Shown piece by piece: positions 9,150 through 17,666 of a DNA stretch of 62,856 bases. Source of the stretch: Kiritimatiellia bacterium. Its GTDB lineage: Bacteria > Verrucomicrobiota > Kiritimatiellia > RFP12 > UBA1067. The stretch's first letter is position 1. Each line of letters starts with the position of its first letter. Made by a program: the position numbers and the translations under genes. The stretch is taken from the NCBI GenBank assembly GCA_017525225.1, contig JAFXTB010000034.1:1-62856 (forward strand), written 5' to 3'. Under the pieces are notes generated by a model. It ran no database searches, was not told the origin of the DNA, and saw nothing but the letters and a program-made list of their open reading frames with translations.

Positions 9150-10052
9150 TTACGGGGCCACGGCAAGGGCGGCGTAGTCGCCGATCCGTTCGCCCAGCTC
9201 CGCAGGTACGATCCTGCATGCCTTGAACGAAAGGGTAAGGGCCTCCCTTTCCAGGATTGGCTGTACGACAGGCATGAAAAGATCCGCATTCCTCATGAAC
9301 ACCCCGCCGAGCGCGATCACCTCCGGGTTGAGGATGTCGATGGTGTATGCGAGGATCGTCGCAAGCTTTTCAGCCGATTCGCGGAATACCTCCGTGCAAT
9401 CCCTGTCGCCGGCACGTACGCGCTCGAACACCTCCTTGGCCGTGAGGTCCAGTCCCTTTCTGATCTTCGCAAGCCTCGCAATGCCGGCGCCGGAACAGAA
9501 GCCTTCCGCGCTGCCTTCCTTGTTGTATCCGACGGGTCCTTCCGGCGCCAGGCGGATGTGGCCTATCTCGCCGGCGTTGTCGTTGGTGCCGGAGTAGAGC
9601 CTGCCGTCGATCACGATTCCCGCGCCAAGCCCCGTGCCGAAGGTCATGAACACGAGATTGCGCACGCCGCCACGTCCGGACCCGTAGAGATACTCGGCCA
9701 GCGCGCAGGCGTTGGCGTCGTTCTGGACAGCCACCGGCACGTTGAAGCGCTCCTTGAAGAAGTCGACCACCGGCACGTCGTCCCATCCCGGCAGGTTTGG
9801 CGGGGACATTATGACGCCGCGCCTGGAATCCAGCGGTCCCCCGCAGCTGATGCCGATGGAGGACAGGGAGGAGGCGGCAGGCGAGGCGGAACGGATCTCT
9901 TCGATACGCCTGGCGAATTCATCAAGCACCTGCCTCCACGAAAGCCCTGCGGTGGGGAATTCCTCGCGAGAGAGGATGTCGATACCGCCGTCCCTGCGTT
10001 CACCCGTGGAGATGGCGCATTTGGTTCCGCCTATGTCGAGTCCGATGTTCAA
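9150..10052 (-). CDS. ROK-family sugar kinase
   Basis: A protein of 300 aa. The N-terminus MNIGLDIGGTK is the ROK ATP-binding signature. VQNDANA places the general-base Asp at residue 112, and the GTGLGAGIV phosphate loop follows. The usual zinc motif (CxCGxxGCxE) after GEIGH is absent; the segment reads GPVGYNKEGSAEGFCSGAG, so it may belong to a ROK branch lacking structural zinc. The start overlaps the end of the MFS transporter gene by 4 bp (ATGA), so transport and phosphorylation are cotranscribed. The substrate is probably a hexose or N-acetylhexosamine. Confidence 0.88.
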   Translation of the reverse strand: MNIGLDIGGTKCAISTGERRDGGIDILSREEFPTAGLSWRQVLDEFARRIEEIRSASPAASSLSSIGISCGGPLDSRRGVIMSPPNLPGWDDVPVVDFFKERFNVPVAVQNDANACALAEYLYGSGRGGVRNLVFMTFGTGLGAGIVIDGRLYSGTNDNAGEIGHIRLAPEGPVGYNKEGSAEGFCSGAGIARLAKIRKGLDLTAKEVFERVRAGDRDCTEVFRESAEKLATILAYTIDILNPEVIALGGVFMRNADLFMPVVQPILEREALTLSFKACRIVPAELGERIGDYAALAVAP

Positions 10053-11233
10053 TGTTCAACCTCCTTGACGCGGCGGGCTGCCGCGAATACGCCCAGGGCG
10101 AAAAGATACGCGATGCACGCGCCGAGCGTCGCAACCACGCCGACCGCGCCGAAGGCCGTCTGCGCAAACCCCAGCACCGCCGAGACGATTCCACCCCCTA
10201 CGATCGCCATCACCATCAGCGCCGATATCTCGTTGGCCTTGTCGGGGAAGCGTTCGATTGCGAGGGCCATGCACATCCCGAAGCTGTTTGCGGTCAGAAG
10301 CGCCACGAAGGCGACTATCGCCAGAAACGCCAGCGGCGAGGGAACGAACGGGATGGCGGCTGTCGCCGCGAGCCCGGCCCCCATGCACCAGGGGAAGCAT
10401 CTGGCGGCTGAGATCTTCGCGAACACGATCGCGCCGACGAACGCAGCCACGGTCTTTGCCACGAAATACACGGTCGGACCCATCCCGGCGAGGTTGAGGT
10501 CCACCTTGAACACGTTCTTCAGGTATTCCGGGATCGCCACGGCGAAACCCACGTCGGCGCCGACGGAGAAAAGGATGCCAGCTGTCATCGCCGCGACGTA
10601 TGGGTCCTTCAGCATCGCGAAGCAGCCGGCGAAGGTGGTGGTGGTGCCGCCACCTGCGCCGCCACGGCGCTCGTCCGGGATCTTGGCGAGCCAGAGCCAT
10701 GCCGCGGCGCCGACGGTCAGCGCGCCGTAGAGAGGGAAGAGCAGCTTCCAGTTCCCGAGGGCTGTGGCCGTGAGATACACGAACACGGGCGTCAGCGCGG
10801 CGCAGAGCGCCTTGACGAACTGCCCGAGCGAGATGCGGCTGGCCAGCTTGGACGGTTCCACCACGTTGGACATCAGCGCGGGCAGGGCGGCCTGGATTAT
10901 TGTGTTGCCGATCCCGACGAGCGCGAACGCCACTACATACAGGTACCATCTCTGCGCGTCCGCGAAAAGGGGCACAGCCATCGCCGCCACGGTGATGGCG
11001 AGGGAGACCAGGACGGTGTTCTTGCGTCCGATCCTGCCGGACATGACGCCCGTCGGTATCGATATGACGAGGAACCACACGTACGCGAAGATCGGCATCA
11101 GGTACGAAATTGCGTCGGCATGCGCCGTGCATTCGGCCTTGACCTGGTTCATCACCGTGCCGATGATGTCGCCGAAACCCATCACGAAGAATCCCGCCAG
11201 CAGCGGCGGCAGAGCCTTGAATTCCTTTTCCAT
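10049..11233 (-). CDS. Major facilitator superfamily sugar transporter
   Basis: A protein of 394 aa with about 12 hydrophobic segments. SGRIGRKNTV after the second helix fits the MFS loop 2-3 motif. It is similar in plan to fucose/glucose-type MFS permeases. The ATG at 11233 (MEKEFKAL) sits 6 nt downstream of a -10 TACAAT at 11240-11245, so the message is probably leaderless; ATG 11239 (MGMEKE) is the alternative. It is the first gene of a two-gene operon with the ROK kinase and is divergent from the HAD phosphatase. It likely imports a sugar released by the surrounding hydrolases. Confidence 0.82.
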   Translation of the reverse strand: MEKEFKALPPLLAGFFVMGFGDIIGTVMNQVKAECTAHADAISYLMPIFAYVWFLVISIPTGVMSGRIGRKNTVLVSLAITVAAMAVPLFADAQRWYLYVVAFALVGIGNTIIQAALPALMSNVVEPSKLASRISLGQFVKALCAALTPVFVYLTATALGNWKLLFPLYGALTVGAAAWLWLAKIPDERRGGAGGGTTTTFAGCFAMLKDPYVAAMTAGILFSVGADVGFAVAIPEYLKNVFKVDLNLAGMGPTVYFVAKTVAAFVGAIVFAKISAARCFPWCMGAGLAATAAIPFVPSPLAFLAIVAFVALLTANSFGMCMALAIERFPDKANEISALMVMAIVGGGIVSAVLGFAQTAFGAVGVVATLGACIAYLFALGVFAAARRVKEVEH

Positions 11234-11239
11234 GCCCAT

Positions 11240-11245
11240 ATTGTA
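11240..11245 (-). promoter_or_regulatory. -10 element of the MFS/ROK operon
   Basis: TACAAT on the minus strand ends one base before ATG 11239 and six bases before ATG 11233. No good -35 is seen 17 bp upstream. It supports leaderless initiation. Confidence 0.5.
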
Positions 11246-11304
11246 CCATATCCCGGCCTGTTGCGCCACAGGCGTTGACCTGTGCCCTATGCCAATCCGC
11301 GCAG

Positions 11305-11333
11305 TTGTTATACGGGGCGGGTTTTGCTATAAT
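11305..11333 (+). promoter_or_regulatory. Promoter of the HAD phosphatase-led operon
   Basis: A -35 TTGTTA (11305-11310), a 17 bp spacer and an extended -10 TGCTATAAT (TATAAT at 11328-11333). The start codon at 11344 is only 10 nt past the -10, so the leader is about 3-4 nt. Confidence 0.65.
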
Positions 11334-11343
11334 GGCGGTCGGC

Positions 11344-11985
11344 ATGAAACGCAACTGGTTCTTCGATTTCGACGGTACTCTCTGCGCTACGGAGGAGGAC
11401 ATCGTCAGTGCATGGCGGGCGACGATCCGCGAGCTGGGGCTTGACCTCGCCCCATTCGAGGAACTGTACTCCACCGGGCCTTCCCTCGATGACATCGTGC
11501 GCCTCGTCTGGCCGGAGATCGCCGACGATGCGCTCATATCGTCCGTACGCGCCGCGTTCGTGCACCACTATGATACGGGTGGATTCCCCTCGACGTGCCC
11601 GTATCCGGGCATCGTGCCCCGCCTGGAGTCCCTCAAGGCCGCCGGTTCGCGTCTCTACATCGTGACGAACAAGCGCCATTCGGCTACGCGCGCGCTCGTC
11701 GACAAGCTTTGCTGGGCCACGCTGTTCGACGGCGTGTATGCCTCCGACATGTACAAGGACGGTCCGATAGGGAAGCTGAAGAAGCCCGCGCTGCTGGCAC
11801 AGGCGATGCGCGAGCAGGATGCCCCCGCCGCAGATTCCGTGATGGTGGGCGACACCCGGTTCGACATCGAAGCCGGCCAGGAGAACGGTCTCTATACGGT
11901 CGGAGTGACCTGGGGATACGGTTCGCGCGAGGAGCTGGAACGCGCCGGCGCCGATGAGATCAGGGACCAGCCGGAGGATATCTGA
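11344..11985 (+). CDS. HAD-superfamily phosphatase, phosphoglycolate phosphatase-like
   Basis: A protein of 213 aa. FDFDGTL near the N-terminus is HAD motif I (both Asp present). IVTNKRH supplies motif II, KKPALL the conserved Lys, and VMVGDTRFDIEAG motif III-IV. The length and cap region match subclass I phosphoglycolate phosphatase/pyrophosphatase relatives. ATG 11344 is chosen because longer in-frame versions begin upstream of the promoter. There is almost no leader. The stop is followed 2 bp later by the DUF721-like gene. Confidence 0.85.
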   Translation: MKRNWFFDFDGTLCATEEDIVSAWRATIRELGLDLAPFEELYSTGPSLDDIVRLVWPEIADDALISSVRAAFVHHYDTGGFPSTCPYPGIVPRLESLKAAGSRLYIVTNKRHSATRALVDKLCWATLFDGVYASDMYKDGPIGKLKKPALLAQAMREQDAPAADSVMVGDTRFDIEAGQENGLYTVGVTWGYGSREELERAGADEIRDQPEDI

Positions 11986-11987
11986 CC

Positions 11988-12404
11988 ATGTTCAATGATC
12001 CCTACGCAAGGAAGCGGCTGGCCGCGCAGGCCGCCCGGCAGCGCAAGCTGATGAAGGTGGTGTCGCAGGATCTGCCGGTGGACGGTGACCCGGCGGAGAC
12101 GCGTCGTCCCACGCAGCCGCTTGGCGGACTGCTGGATTCGGTGATGGAATCGCTCGACCATGACCTCCATCGCGACGAGTCGCTCTTCCTCGACCGTCTG
12201 CGCGAGAGATGGGACGAGATGTTCCCGAACTGCCCTGCGCGGCCCGGACGCTTGCGGGAAGGGAGGCTGGTCCTCAATGTGGCCACTTCCGGCCAGATGT
12301 TCGCGATGCGCCCAAGGCTACCCGCCATGAAGCGCAAGATAAAGGAGGTGGAGGGTGCGCCAAAGGGGCGTCTCACGCTGCTGCTTCAGATTGGACAAGG
12401 GTGA
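11988..12404 (+). CDS. DUF721-like (possibly DciA-related) small basic protein
   Basis: A protein of 138 aa. The C-terminal half (LREGRLVLNVATSGQMFAM...) resembles the DUF721 core, in which a basic surface follows two beta strands; DciA proteins of this family load the replicative helicase. The match is by pattern only. The N-terminus is rich in Lys/Arg. It lies between a HAD phosphatase and thymidine phosphorylase with tight spacing, so it is part of the same transcript. Confidence 0.5.
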   Translation: MFNDPYARKRLAAQAARQRKLMKVVSQDLPVDGDPAETRRPTQPLGGLLDSVMESLDHDLHRDESLFLDRLRERWDEMFPNCPARPGRLREGRLVLNVATSGQMFAMRPRLPAMKRKIKEVEGAPKGRLTLLLQIGQG

Positions 12405-12422
12405 ACAAGGGGGAACGATAAG

Positions 12423-13724
12423 ATGATAGTCAAGCAGCTTTTGGATGCGAAGAGGGAGGGCCGGGAACTTGCGGCGGACGACATACGTGCGCTTGTTGCG
12501 GCCTATGCCAAGGGCGATGTGCCGGACTACCAGATGGCGGCATTCGCGATGGCGGTGTGCTGCCGTGGCATGTCGGATGCCGAGACTTTCGCCCTTACCG
12601 ACGCGATGAGACTGTCGGGCGCGTGCCTTGACTGGAAGGACATCGGCATTCCTTCCGCCGACAAGCATTCCACCGGCGGCGTGGGCGACAAGCTCTCGCT
12701 GGTGATACAGCCGCTCGCGGCCGCATGTGGCCTCGCCGTGCCGTCGCTGACGGGCAGGGGGCTCGGCCATACAGGTGGCACGGCCGACAAGCTTGAATCC
12801 ATCCCCGGATACAACGCCTCGCTGTCGCTCGAGGATTTCCGTAGGGTGGTGGCGAGGTGCGGGGTATCGATGACGGTGCAGACGCCAGAGATATGCCCGG
12901 CCGACAAGAAGCTCTATGCGCTCAGGGATGTCACGGGGACAGTCCCCTCGATCCCCCTCATCGTCGCCTCCATCCTCTCAAAGAAGCTCGCGGAAGGGGC
13001 CGAGACGCTCGTCTTCGACGTCAAGTGCGGTCGCGGGGCGTTCATGTCCACGCCCGTCGACGCCAAGACGCTCGCGACCGCGCTCGTGGCAGGTGCGCGC
13101 GCGGCGGGTCGCCGGTCTGCCGCGCTTGTCACTGCGATGGACGAACCGCTCGGCTGGAAGATCGGCAACGCGCTGGAGGTGGCGGAGGCCCTGGACGCGC
13201 TCAGGGGCGTGCCTGTGCCGGACGTGACGGATCTCTCCATTGAGCTAGCGGCGCTCATGGTGTCGCTGGCCAGGGACATCTCGTTAGATGCCGCCCGTGC
13301 CGAATGCCGCGATAGGCTGGCGGATGGTTCCGCCTGCCGCAAGTTCACCGAGATGGTGGCGCTGCACGGCGGCGACCTGGATGCCTTTGCCAAGATGCTC
13401 CGCGATCCAGCGCTCAAGGTGGCAACGGTCACGGCGGCGCAGGATGGCTTTGTCGCCGGCGTGGATGCGCGCATCGCCGCCGATGCCGCCCTGAGGCTCG
13501 GCGCAGGACGCGAACAGCTGACGGACGAGATCGATCCTCTGGCGGGCGTGGAGCTGCTTGCGCGCCATGGCGACGAGGTCCGCGCGGGCCAGCCCATCGC
13601 GAGGCTCTACGCGAAGACGCGGCATGAGCGGCTGCCCGAGGCGGCCGAGATAATGCGTGGCGCGTTCAGCCTCTCATCCACGCCGCCGTCCGCGGCCCGG
13701 TCGATAATCGAGGCAGTGAATTGA
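12423..13724 (+). CDS. deoA: Thymidine / pyrimidine-nucleoside phosphorylase
   Basis: A protein of 433 aa, the usual length. It splits deoxythymidine or uridine with phosphate into base and (deoxy)ribose-1-phosphate. The family signature KHSTGGVGDK (about residue 80) binds phosphate. GRGLGHTGGTADKLESIPG and LYALRDVTGTVPSIPLI carry the substrate Arg, Ser and Lys (R, S and K of RDVTGTVPSIPLIVASILSKK). The C-terminal domain is complete. It lies 18 bp after the DUF721-like gene with GGGGGAACG-type spacing. Whether it is deoA or the broader pdp type cannot be decided here. Confidence 0.92.
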   Translation: MIVKQLLDAKREGRELAADDIRALVAAYAKGDVPDYQMAAFAMAVCCRGMSDAETFALTDAMRLSGACLDWKDIGIPSADKHSTGGVGDKLSLVIQPLAAACGLAVPSLTGRGLGHTGGTADKLESIPGYNASLSLEDFRRVVARCGVSMTVQTPEICPADKKLYALRDVTGTVPSIPLIVASILSKKLAEGAETLVFDVKCGRGAFMSTPVDAKTLATALVAGARAAGRRSAALVTAMDEPLGWKIGNALEVAEALDALRGVPVPDVTDLSIELAALMVSLARDISLDAARAECRDRLADGSACRKFTEMVALHGGDLDAFAKMLRDPALKVATVTAAQDGFVAGVDARIAADAALRLGAGREQLTDEIDPLAGVELLARHGDEVRAGQPIARLYAKTRHERLPEAAEIMRGAFSLSSTPPSAARSIIEAVN

Positions 13725-13733
13725 GACAAGGAT

Positions 13734-15173
13734 ATGAACATGAAGGTGAATTGGCATAGAGGTTTCGTGGCGGCGAGTGCAGCGGGCATGCTGCTGGCGG
13801 CGGGTGCGACGGTCCAGAATCTGCCCATGGCGTCGCCAGAGTCGCAGGGCGTTCCTTCGGAGGCGATCCTCGGATGGATCAGGGCCTGCGAAGAGGATGC
13901 GCTGACAAACCGCCTGGTAAGCGGGCATCTGCACGGGTTCGTGCTCGTGCGCCACGGGCGGACGATCGCCGAGGGAACATGGGCTCCGCAGAACACGCTG
14001 GAGAGTCCGCACATGCTCTATTCGCATTCCAAGAGCTTTGTGTCGACGGCCATCGGCTTCCTTGTGGACGACGGCAAGATAGACCTCGACAGGCGCGTCA
14101 TCTCGTTCTTCCCCGACCAGGCGCCGGCCAAGCCGTCGGAGAACCTCAGACAGGCGCGAGTGCGCGATCTGCTGACGATGAACCTCGGCGCGGACCATAC
14201 GGACGCCGAGCGCGACGACATCACGGGCGACTGGGTGAAGGCGATCCTCCGCAACAGGATCGACAGGGAGCCTGGCACCGGCTTCAGGTACGATTCCGCC
14301 GCAACGCATCTGCTGGCGGCGATCGTCGAGAAGGTCAGCGGCAGGCCGTTGATGGACTTTCTCAAGGAACGCCTGTTCGATCCGCTCGGCATGAAGAGCC
14401 CGTGGTCGACCGTCTCGCCTACGGGCGTCGCATGCGGGGGATGGGGGATGAACATGACGACGCGCGACCTCGCCCGTTTCGGACAGTTTTTCCTGCAGGA
14501 AGGGCGCTGGGGTGACCGGCAGCTGCTGTCGCGGGAATGGGTACGTCTGGCAACGGCGCGGCAGACATGGTCGGGCGGCATAGTGGTGCAGGCGCAGACG
14601 ATCGGTTCCGGAAGCGACTGGAAGCAGGGGTACGGTTTCCAGTTCTGGCGCTGCAGGCACGGGGCGTATCGTGCAGATGGGGCGTCGGGACAGTATACTG
14701 TGGTCTTTCCCGAACAGGATGTGGTCCTGTCGATCCATGCGGGGATCGGCAACATGCAGCGCGAGATCGATCTCGTGTGGGAGCATCTCCTGCCGGCATT
14801 CGGCAGCGTCCCGCTCGCCGCGCGGCCGGAGGCGGAGCGCGCGCTGCGGGAGAAGTGCGCGAAACTCGCCCTGCCTACGGTGGACAAGACGAAATGCGTT
14901 TTCGAGGGGCTTGACGGAGCGTCCGTCGAATCCGCGCCCGACGGCTGGACGCTCGTGAAGGAAGGCCGGAGGCTTTCCGTAGGGAAGTCCGGCTGGGCGG
15001 TCACGCGCTGGAAGTTCAGCGATACGAACGTCGAGCCTCTCTTCGTCGATTGCGGCACGCGAGAGATTGCCGCGATCGGCCGCATCACGCCGGAAGGAAA
15101 ACTCTCCGTCACCTGGCAGTTCCTTGGCGGTATTCGCCATGGCCGGTTCGAGGTTTCAAGTTCTTCAAAATAG
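13734..15173 (+). CDS. Exported serine hydrolase of the class-C beta-lactamase fold
   Basis: A protein of 479 aa. The start is ATG 13734 (or 13740, MKVNWHR). A signal peptide precedes about residue 26. SHSKSF at about residue 100 is the SxxK catalytic motif; YDSAATHLL supplies the Y-x-[NS]-like second motif, and HGAYRADGASGQ the third. This family (PF00144) contains esterases, D-aminopeptidases and penicillin-binding-like enzymes; a role as glycan or cell-wall esterase fits the neighbours. It starts 10 bp after deoA and is likely in the same operon. Confidence 0.8.
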   Translation: MNMKVNWHRGFVAASAAGMLLAAGATVQNLPMASPESQGVPSEAILGWIRACEEDALTNRLVSGHLHGFVLVRHGRTIAEGTWAPQNTLESPHMLYSHSKSFVSTAIGFLVDDGKIDLDRRVISFFPDQAPAKPSENLRQARVRDLLTMNLGADHTDAERDDITGDWVKAILRNRIDREPGTGFRYDSAATHLLAAIVEKVSGRPLMDFLKERLFDPLGMKSPWSTVSPTGVACGGWGMNMTTRDLARFGQFFLQEGRWGDRQLLSREWVRLATARQTWSGGIVVQAQTIGSGSDWKQGYGFQFWRCRHGAYRADGASGQYTVVFPEQDVVLSIHAGIGNMQREIDLVWEHLLPAFGSVPLAARPEAERALREKCAKLALPTVDKTKCVFEGLDGASVESAPDGWTLVKEGRRLSVGKSGWAVTRWKFSDTNVEPLFVDCGTREIAAIGRITPEGKLSVTWQFLGGIRHGRFEVSSSSK

Positions 15174-15195
15174 CAAAGGAAATCAAGGACAGGAA

Positions 15196-16173
15196 ATGGA
15201 AAGACAGAAAGGCAACGTAATCTGGGCCGATCTGGTGCATCTAGGGCACAACATGTGGTCTGCGGCCCGGCCGTACGACACCGTGCTGCGGTGCGAGGAT
15301 GCTGAGTGGCGGCTCATAACCGACCGCATGGCGGCCGTGGGGATGAACATGATCGTGATCGACCTGGCCGAAGGGATCGTGTATCCAAGCCATCCCGAAC
15401 TCGCCATCAAGGGCAGCTGGAGCGTGGAGAAGATCCGCGCCGAGATCGCGAGGCTCAAGGCGGCCGGCATAGAGGCGATCCCCAAGATCAACTTCTCCGC
15501 CGGGCACGATGGCTGGCTGGGCGAGTATTCGCGCATGGTCGCCACGCCGAAGTACTATTCGCTGTGCTCGGAGCTGATCCGCGACGTGGCCGAGATATTC
15601 GACCACCCACGCTTCTTCCACATCGGCTTCGACGAGGAGGAGCCGTTCTGCCAGAAGCACGACGATCTGATCATCAGCCGCCAGGGCGACCTGTGGTGGC
15701 ACGATCTCAAGTTCATCGCGGGCGAGGTGGAGAAGAACGGAATGCGTCCGTGGATGTGGAGCGACTTCGCCTGGCATTCGGGCGACGAGTTCTACAGGCG
15801 CTGTCCGAAAAGCATAGTGCAGTCGAACTGGTACTACAGCGCATCCTTCGACATGGCGAAGCTCGCGAAGGACAAGGAGGAGGAGATCCGCCAGAGGAAG
15901 ACGGTGCAGATGCATGAGTACGACCAGGTGGACTGCTATCTGAAGCTGGACAAGGCCGGGTTCGACCAGATCCCCTGCGGCGGCAACTGGCGCGAGGAGG
16001 TGAACTTCGGCGAGACCGTGAAGTTCTGCCGCGCAAACCTCGCGCCCGCCCGGCTGCTGGGCTTCCTGGTGGCGCCGTGGCGCGCGACGGTGGCCAAGTA
16101 TCGCGACAAGAACCTGAAGGGCGTCGATCTCGCAGGCGAGGAGATAAGAAAATGGAACGCATCCCGACACTGA
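15196..16173 (+). CDS. GH20-like TIM-barrel glycoside hydrolase
   Basis: A protein of 325 aa without an evident signal peptide, so probably cytoplasmic. The start at MERQKGNV is chosen for the AGGACAGGAA upstream; a longer frame overlaps the previous gene. FFHIGFDEEEPF at about residue 142 looks like the GH20 Asp-Glu pair, and PWMWSDFAW and the downstream Trp-rich strands fit a (beta/alpha)8 barrel. It overlaps the next gene by 22 bp. Intracellular processing of an oligosaccharide released by the GH20 enzymes is plausible; the family is not proven. Confidence 0.6.
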   Translation: MERQKGNVIWADLVHLGHNMWSAARPYDTVLRCEDAEWRLITDRMAAVGMNMIVIDLAEGIVYPSHPELAIKGSWSVEKIRAEIARLKAAGIEAIPKINFSAGHDGWLGEYSRMVATPKYYSLCSELIRDVAEIFDHPRFFHIGFDEEEPFCQKHDDLIISRQGDLWWHDLKFIAGEVEKNGMRPWMWSDFAWHSGDEFYRRCPKSIVQSNWYYSASFDMAKLAKDKEEEIRQRKTVQMHEYDQVDCYLKLDKAGFDQIPCGGNWREEVNFGETVKFCRANLAPARLLGFLVAPWRATVAKYRDKNLKGVDLAGEEIRKWNASRH

Positions 16174-17666
16174 TCGGCGCGGCAGGCGTGTGCCTGTCGT
16201 GCGTGGCCTTCACTGGTGAACGGACCGTTGTGGAGGGCTTCAACCCCGCGTTCTCGCCGGACGGCCGCCGGCTGGCGTTTCAGCGGCTCGACGGGAACGT
16301 GTTCAAGATCGGCGTCGTGGACGTGGCGGGCGGCGCCGTCGAGTGGGTGGAGGATGGGCCGGGCAACGCCGCCTATCCGTCATGGACCCCTTCGGGCGGG
16401 CTTGTGTACATGGCCGGGCACGACGTCGAGACGGCGCACGAGGCATGGCACGGCGGCTCGAAGAACGGCTACGGACTGCGCCTCTGGGAGAACGGCCGCA
16501 AGCGCGTTCTGACCAGCGGCCGCTGTCGCGACTACACGCCATGCGTCTCGCCCGACGGCCGAAAGGTGTATTTCACCACGACGCGCGGCGTGACGAGCGA
16601 GAGCAGGAACTTCAGCAAGGCCGCTGCATCGCGCATAGCCGAGCTGGATATCGCCGGCGGCGGCGAGCCGCGCATCCTCATGGACTCGCCCAACGGCAAC
16701 AATTCCGGGTTCGTGCAGCCTGCCATCTCGCCGGACGGCGCGACGCTCGTCTGGGGGCATCTTGAAAGCTTCTTCGGCATGTGGCGGATCTACGGGACCC
16801 GCGTTGGACGGTTCAGCCGCCAGGACTGGTGCTCGGTGTCGCCGCCGGGGCTTTCCGCAACCGCGCCGCGCTGGCATCCCGGCGGCAGGATACTCTGCTA
16901 TACCGGCTTCCGCAAGGGCGATCCCGGCTGGGGCGTGTGGGTGCAGGATGTGTATTCCGGCAAGGTGAAGCGCCTCGCGACCGGTTCCAACCCGTGCTTC
17001 TCGCCGGATGGATCGTCCATAGCCTACGATCGCGGCGGTAAGGTGTTCGTGTGCCGGTTCGCCGCCGAGGATCTGCCGGATGAATCCATGCCCGAGCCGT
17101 TCGACGGTGACGACAAGCCGGAGACTGTGCTGTGGACGAAGGAGGGCGTGGAGAAGGAGATGCGCATCGGCGCGCCACGGGACCAGTTCGCGTTCGGCAC
17201 GGACAAGACGGTGTTCGTACGTATCAGGGTGAAGCTTGATGGCACCGACAGGCTCCGGCAGCTGCTGATCGGCGACTACGCCGAAAGCGACCAAGGCTTC
17301 CAGTTGTTCGTAAAGCAGCGGGACGTGTGGTTCTCCACGCGTAACTCGGGCAACAGGTTCATCGGCGTGAAGAGTGCGGACTACTCGGCGCCCGGCGAAT
17401 ATGTGCTCACGGGCATACGCACGCCGAAGAGGCTGCTTGTGTCGGTGAATGGCCTTGCGACCACGATGTCCACGTCGTCGTCCCCGATATGGCACAACAC
17501 GCCAGTCGTCAATTGTCCGGGAGACCTTCTGCCGCTTGACAACTTCAGGCGGTTCATCGTGGGGCGCGGGCTTCGCCCGGGCGAGAGGATCGCGAAGGTA
17601 GAGGTTGGCACGGGCTGGCCTGTGAACGTGCCGAAGACCAGAAGAAGGGAGGATCTGTTCAAATGA
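16152..17666 (+). CDS. Exported TolB-like beta-propeller (PD40) protein with C-terminal lectin-like domain
   Basis: A protein of 504 aa. The start ATG lies inside the end of the previous gene. A signal peptide (MERIPTLIGAAGVCLSCVA) is present. Repeated FSPDGRRLAF, VSPDGRKVYF, ISPDGATLVW and FSPDGSSIAY units are PD40/WD40-like TolB blades. Residues about 345-504 form a beta-rich region like a concanavalin-type lectin. It probably binds glycan or protein in the periplasm. The stop overlaps the next start (ATGA). Confidence 0.72.
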   Translation: MERIPTLIGAAGVCLSCVAFTGERTVVEGFNPAFSPDGRRLAFQRLDGNVFKIGVVDVAGGAVEWVEDGPGNAAYPSWTPSGGLVYMAGHDVETAHEAWHGGSKNGYGLRLWENGRKRVLTSGRCRDYTPCVSPDGRKVYFTTTRGVTSESRNFSKAAASRIAELDIAGGGEPRILMDSPNGNNSGFVQPAISPDGATLVWGHLESFFGMWRIYGTRVGRFSRQDWCSVSPPGLSATAPRWHPGGRILCYTGFRKGDPGWGVWVQDVYSGKVKRLATGSNPCFSPDGSSIAYDRGGKVFVCRFAAEDLPDESMPEPFDGDDKPETVLWTKEGVEKEMRIGAPRDQFAFGTDKTVFVRIRVKLDGTDRLRQLLIGDYAESDQGFQLFVKQRDVWFSTRNSGNRFIGVKSADYSAPGEYVLTGIRTPKRLLVSVNGLATTMSTSSSPIWHNTPVVNCPGDLLPLDNFRRFIVGRGLRPGERIAKVEVGTGWPVNVPKTRRREDLFK

